NCBI GenBank assembly: GCA_021791895.1
Contig: JAJYVS010000008.1
Location: 17,973-81,972, forward strand
Direction of reading: 5' to 3'
Length of the DNA: 64,000 nt
Source: Actinomycetes bacterium
GTDB taxonomy: Bacteria > Actinomycetota > Acidimicrobiia > Acidimicrobiales > RAAP-2
Shown: positions 61,766 through 64,000 of the stretch, one piece after another
Layout: every line of letters starts with the position of its first letter
How positions within the stretch are numbered: the stretch's first letter is position 1
Program-made: the position numbers and the translations under genes
The notes under the pieces: model-generated
What the model was told of the DNA's origin: nothing
The model's input: only the letters and a program-made list of their open reading frames with translations
Database searches by the model: none

Positions 61766-62611
61766 TCAGACGAAGGCGTGGACGACCGCCCGGTAGTAGG
61801 TGAGGTTCGGGTGGTCGGTCGGGCCGGTGGAGGCGGTCGGCGAGAGCACCCGGCGGACCCGGGTGGCCAACGAGGGGGTGGCGACCGGGGGGACGACTTG
61901 AGGGACCACCCGGGCGAACCCGGCGGCCAGCGCCCACTCCGAGAGGCCGGCCATGGTCGGCACGTACCAGTTGCCGTAGTCGCCGATGAACTCCCCGCCG
62001 AAGAACTGGACCAGGTTCTGCCCCTCCATGCCCGCGACCGAGACGGCCTGGGTCTCGATCACCGCCACCTCGGTCGTCACCGCTCGGAGTCGCTCCAAGA
62101 CGGTGAGCGGCTCTTTCATGTGGTAAAGGACCCCGAGGTACAGCACGACGTCGAACGTGCCGACCTCGGACACATCGACGGTGGCGAAGTCGGCGAGCAG
62201 GGGTTCGACCTTGGAGGAGAGGACCTCCTTCGCGAAGTCGAAGGCGGCCCGCCCGGGCAGCTCCGGGCGCCAGAAGTCGGTGGTGTCCCGGGAGTGGTCG
62301 GGCAGGACGCCGGCCTCGGCGCACTCGGCCCAGTAGCGCTGGCGGGCGCCCAGGTCGACGCCCCAGACGTAGTGGTCGAGGGCCACGACCCGACGGGCCC
62401 CCAGCCGTTCGGCCTGGAACGAGTAGTACCCATCCCAGGCCCCGATGTCGAGCACGCTCTTGCCGGTCAGCTCGGGCATCTTGTCCGGGCCCACATAGGG
62501 CCCCGACGACAGGCCGTTCGTGACCACCCCCTGGCCGAGATCAATGCGGTGGAACCAGCCGAGGGCGTCGGCGCGCGCCCGCAGTTCCTCGGCGCTCTGC
62601 ACGGGCGCCAT
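61766..62611 (-). CDS. SAM-dependent methyltransferase (DUF1698/CmoB-like)
   Basis: 281 residues from ATG 62611: LGWFHRIDLGQGVVTNGLSS, then SVLDIGAWDGYYSFQAERLG (SAM site), VVALDHYVWG and YLGVLYHMKEPLTVLERLRA. The combination resembles CmoB-like or TIGR04290-type methyltransferases, which modify tRNA or small molecules; the substrate is uncertain. Divergent from the alcohol dehydrogenase gene. Confidence 0.85.
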   Translation of the reverse strand: MAPVQSAEELRARADALGWFHRIDLGQGVVTNGLSSGPYVGPDKMPELTGKSVLDIGAWDGYYSFQAERLGARRVVALDHYVWGVDLGARQRYWAECAEAGVLPDHSRDTTDFWRPELPGRAAFDFAKEVLSSKVEPLLADFATVDVSEVGTFDVVLYLGVLYHMKEPLTVLERLRAVTTEVAVIETQAVSVAGMEGQNLVQFFGGEFIGDYGNWYVPTMAGLSEWALAAGFARVVPQVVPPVATPSLATRVRRVLSPTASTGPTDHPNLTYYRAVVHAFV

Positions 62612-62649
62612 CGTACAGAAGTCGGTTGTCCGCTCCGCCCCCGTCCGCC

Positions 62650-62655
62650 TAGACA
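62650..62655 (+). promoter_or_regulatory. TAGACA -10 box, leaderless alcohol dehydrogenase
   Basis: TAGACA ends six bases before ATG 62662; no Shine-Dalgarno. Confidence 0.45.
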
Positions 62656-62661
62656 TGCACC

Positions 62662-63747
62662 ATGCGCGGAGCCGTTCTCAACACCAGCCCGGGCGAGCTC
62701 GAGATCACCGAGCTCGCCATCGACAACCCGGCACCGAGGGAGGTGCTGGTCCGCACGGCCGCTGCCGGCCTGTGCCACAGCGACCTGCACATGATCGACG
62801 GGTCGCTGCCCGGCCGCCTGCCGGCCTGCCTCGGCCACGAGTCGGCGGGCGTGGTGGAGGCCGTCGGCGACCAGGTCGATTACCTGAAGCCGGGCGACCA
62901 CGTGATCAGCTGCCTGTCGGTCTTCTGTGGCCATTGCGAGCACTGCCTGAGCGGCTACCCCAACCGGTGCCAGTCGGCCGAGATGCGGCGGGGCCAGGGG
63001 CAAGGTTCGCGCCTCTCTCGCTCCGACGGCACGCCCATCAACCAGGCCTTCCAGCTCTCGAGCTTCGCCGAGCTCATGCTCGTGCACGAGAACGCCCTCG
63101 TGAAGGTCACCGACGAGATCCCCCTCGACCGCGCCGCCCTCATCGGCTGCGGGGTCATGACCGGGGTCGGTGCGGTCGTCCACACGGCCCGGGTGGAGCC
63201 GGGCCAGACGGTGGCCGTCATCGGCTGCGGGGGCATCGGGCTGAACGTCATCCAGGGCGCCCGTCTGGCCGGGGCGGGCCGGGTGATCGCCGTCGACCGT
63301 GTTCCGGTCAAATTCGCGCTGGCCAAGGAGTTCGGCGCCACCGACACCGTCGACGCCTCGAACGTCGATCCGGTCCAGGCGGTGAACGAGATGACCGGCG
63401 GCGGGGTCGACCACGCGTTCGAGGCCATCGGCCTCAAGGCGACGGCCGAGGCCGCCTACGGGATGCTGAAGTCGGGCGGGACGGCCACCGTGGTGGGGCT
63501 GCTCCCCTTCGGGGCCACGATCGAGATCCCCGGCCTCTCCCTCCTCGGGGAGCGCAAGTTACAGGGTTCGCTCATGGGCTCCAACCGGTTCCGGGTCGAC
63601 ATGCCCCGGCTGGTCGACCTCTACCTGCAGGGCCGGCTCGAGCTCGACCGGCTGATCTCGGCCCGGATCTCCCTCCAGGAGGTCAACGAGGGCTTCAAGG
63701 CGATGCAGGGCGGCGAGGTGGCCCGCTCGGTCATCATCTTCGACTGA
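62662..63747 (+). CDS. Zinc-dependent alcohol dehydrogenase
   Basis: 361 residues: catalytic zinc site GLCHSDLH and GHES, structural zinc CGHCEHCLSGYPNRC (four Cys), and NAD(P) Rossmann VIGCGGIGLNVIQGA. The class III/formaldehyde-type layout (S-hydroxymethyl thiol or F420/NAD partner unknown) is common in Actinobacteria. Ends MQGGEVARSVIIFD. Confidence 0.93.
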   Translation: MRGAVLNTSPGELEITELAIDNPAPREVLVRTAAAGLCHSDLHMIDGSLPGRLPACLGHESAGVVEAVGDQVDYLKPGDHVISCLSVFCGHCEHCLSGYPNRCQSAEMRRGQGQGSRLSRSDGTPINQAFQLSSFAELMLVHENALVKVTDEIPLDRAALIGCGVMTGVGAVVHTARVEPGQTVAVIGCGGIGLNVIQGARLAGAGRVIAVDRVPVKFALAKEFGATDTVDASNVDPVQAVNEMTGGGVDHAFEAIGLKATAEAAYGMLKSGGTATVVGLLPFGATIEIPGLSLLGERKLQGSLMGSNRFRVDMPRLVDLYLQGRLELDRLISARISLQEVNEGFKAMQGGEVARSVIIFD

Positions 63748-63848
63748 TTCCCTCTGGGTTCGCGATGGGGGACCGGCTGTCGAGCAGGTGATCCAAGCAG
63801 GTGCTCGACCCGCCGCGGCGAACCCCACGAGGATGCCTACCCCAGAAG

Positions 63849-63864
63849 GTCGCCCTCAGGCGAC
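63849..63864. terminator. Short hairpin between the ADH and EAL genes
   Basis: GTCGCC-CTCA-GGCGAC; three bases past the EAL-gene stop and ~100 bases past the ADH stop. No T-tract. Confidence 0.4.
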
Positions 63865-63866
63865 GC

Positions 63867-64000
63867 TCAGTCGATCGCCTCGCGATCCACCCCCCGCTCC
63901 GGCAGGACGTCCAACGGGGCCGGACGGCCGAGCAGGAAGCCCTGGGCCTCGTCGCAGTTGGCCACCTTCAGCTGCTCGAGCTCGGCCTCGGTCTCCACCC
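63867..64000 (-). CDS. EAL-domain protein, C-terminus only
   Basis: The last ~44 codons of a minus-strand gene extending past the right edge: VETEAELEQLKVANCDEAQG, then FLLGRPAPLDVL and REAID before TGA. This is the end of an EAL-type c-di-GMP phosphodiesterase domain. Upstream domains (GGDEF, PAS) cannot be seen. Not in the ORF track because it runs off the window. Confidence 0.88.
   Translation of the reverse strand, partial: VETEAELEQLKVANCDEAQGFLLGRPAPLDVLPERGVDREAID

Overview
This window reads as a piece of a high-GC actinobacterial chromosome, probably from the class Acidimicrobiia or a close relative. That placement is an inference. It rests on GC-rich codon use, an actinobacterial hrcA/lepA/rpsT/holA/leuS housekeeping set, two families tied to coenzyme F420 (an LLM-class oxidoreductase and a Ddn-type nitroreductase), a FolP2-type pterin-binding protein, MptB-type mannosyltransferases and many apparently leaderless genes with a TAnnnT box 5-9 bases before the start codon.

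Layout. 1-9.1 kb: hrcA (runs off the left edge, with a degenerate CIRCE operator), lepA, a three-domain ACP/fatty-acyl-AMP ligase/acyltransferase coupled to an MFS transporter, a broken VOC gene and an acyl-CoA dehydrogenase. 9.2-16 kb: cupin and AAA-ATPase remnants, rpsT, a tightly overlapping ybbN-like/folP2/holA operon facing it, then an APH-like kinase, a PAC2 protein and an F420-type oxidoreductase. 16-18.5 kb: a four-gene operon (diiron ferritin-like oxygenase, SCP2-like protein, zinc ribbon, ferredoxin with a zinc-ribbon tail) closed by a strong hairpin. 18.5-23.2 kb: an M48-type peptidase with leuS, an enoyl-CoA hydratase and tRNA-Ala(GGC).

23.2-31.7 kb is the most accessory part. It holds an IS481 remnant, DUF488, a DUF59 Fe-S assembly factor, DUF2249, a heme-copper-oxidase/NnrS-like membrane protein, a hemerythrin-DUF2249 fusion, a SufR-like regulator with a cysteine cluster, a TPR remnant, a VapBC-type toxin-antitoxin pair and mug. 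Together these suggest a nitric-oxide or Fe-S stress module (inference).

31.7-37 kb: an orphan CoxL-like molybdenum hydroxylase subunit and a NarL-type two-component system. 37-42.7 kb: an Rrf2 regulator with an unusual SRPBCC-like C-terminal domain, divergent from an NapH-like polyferredoxin membrane protein, a ferredoxin/GltD/flavodoxin fusion and an F420-type nitroreductase. The divergent promoter carries a GTAG-TT-CTAC palindrome whose 12-base extended form recurs, at the same offset from a predicted -10 box, upstream of the diiron operon at 16 kb. The two loci may therefore form one redox regulon. This is the strongest candidate for an undescribed system in the window.

42.8-64 kb: DUF1990, methyltransferases, hydrolases, an amidohydrolase, an M20 peptidase, a GDPD, a cluster of DUF2079 and GT-C-type membrane glycosyltransferases, a PEP-mutase-like protein, a sulfatase with an internal deletion, a TSUP transporter, a YcaQ-type protein, a zinc alcohol dehydrogenase and the C-terminus of an EAL-domain protein. 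Remnant genes with frameshifts or truncations are unusually frequent (about nine), so either local decay or base-level assembly error should be considered.
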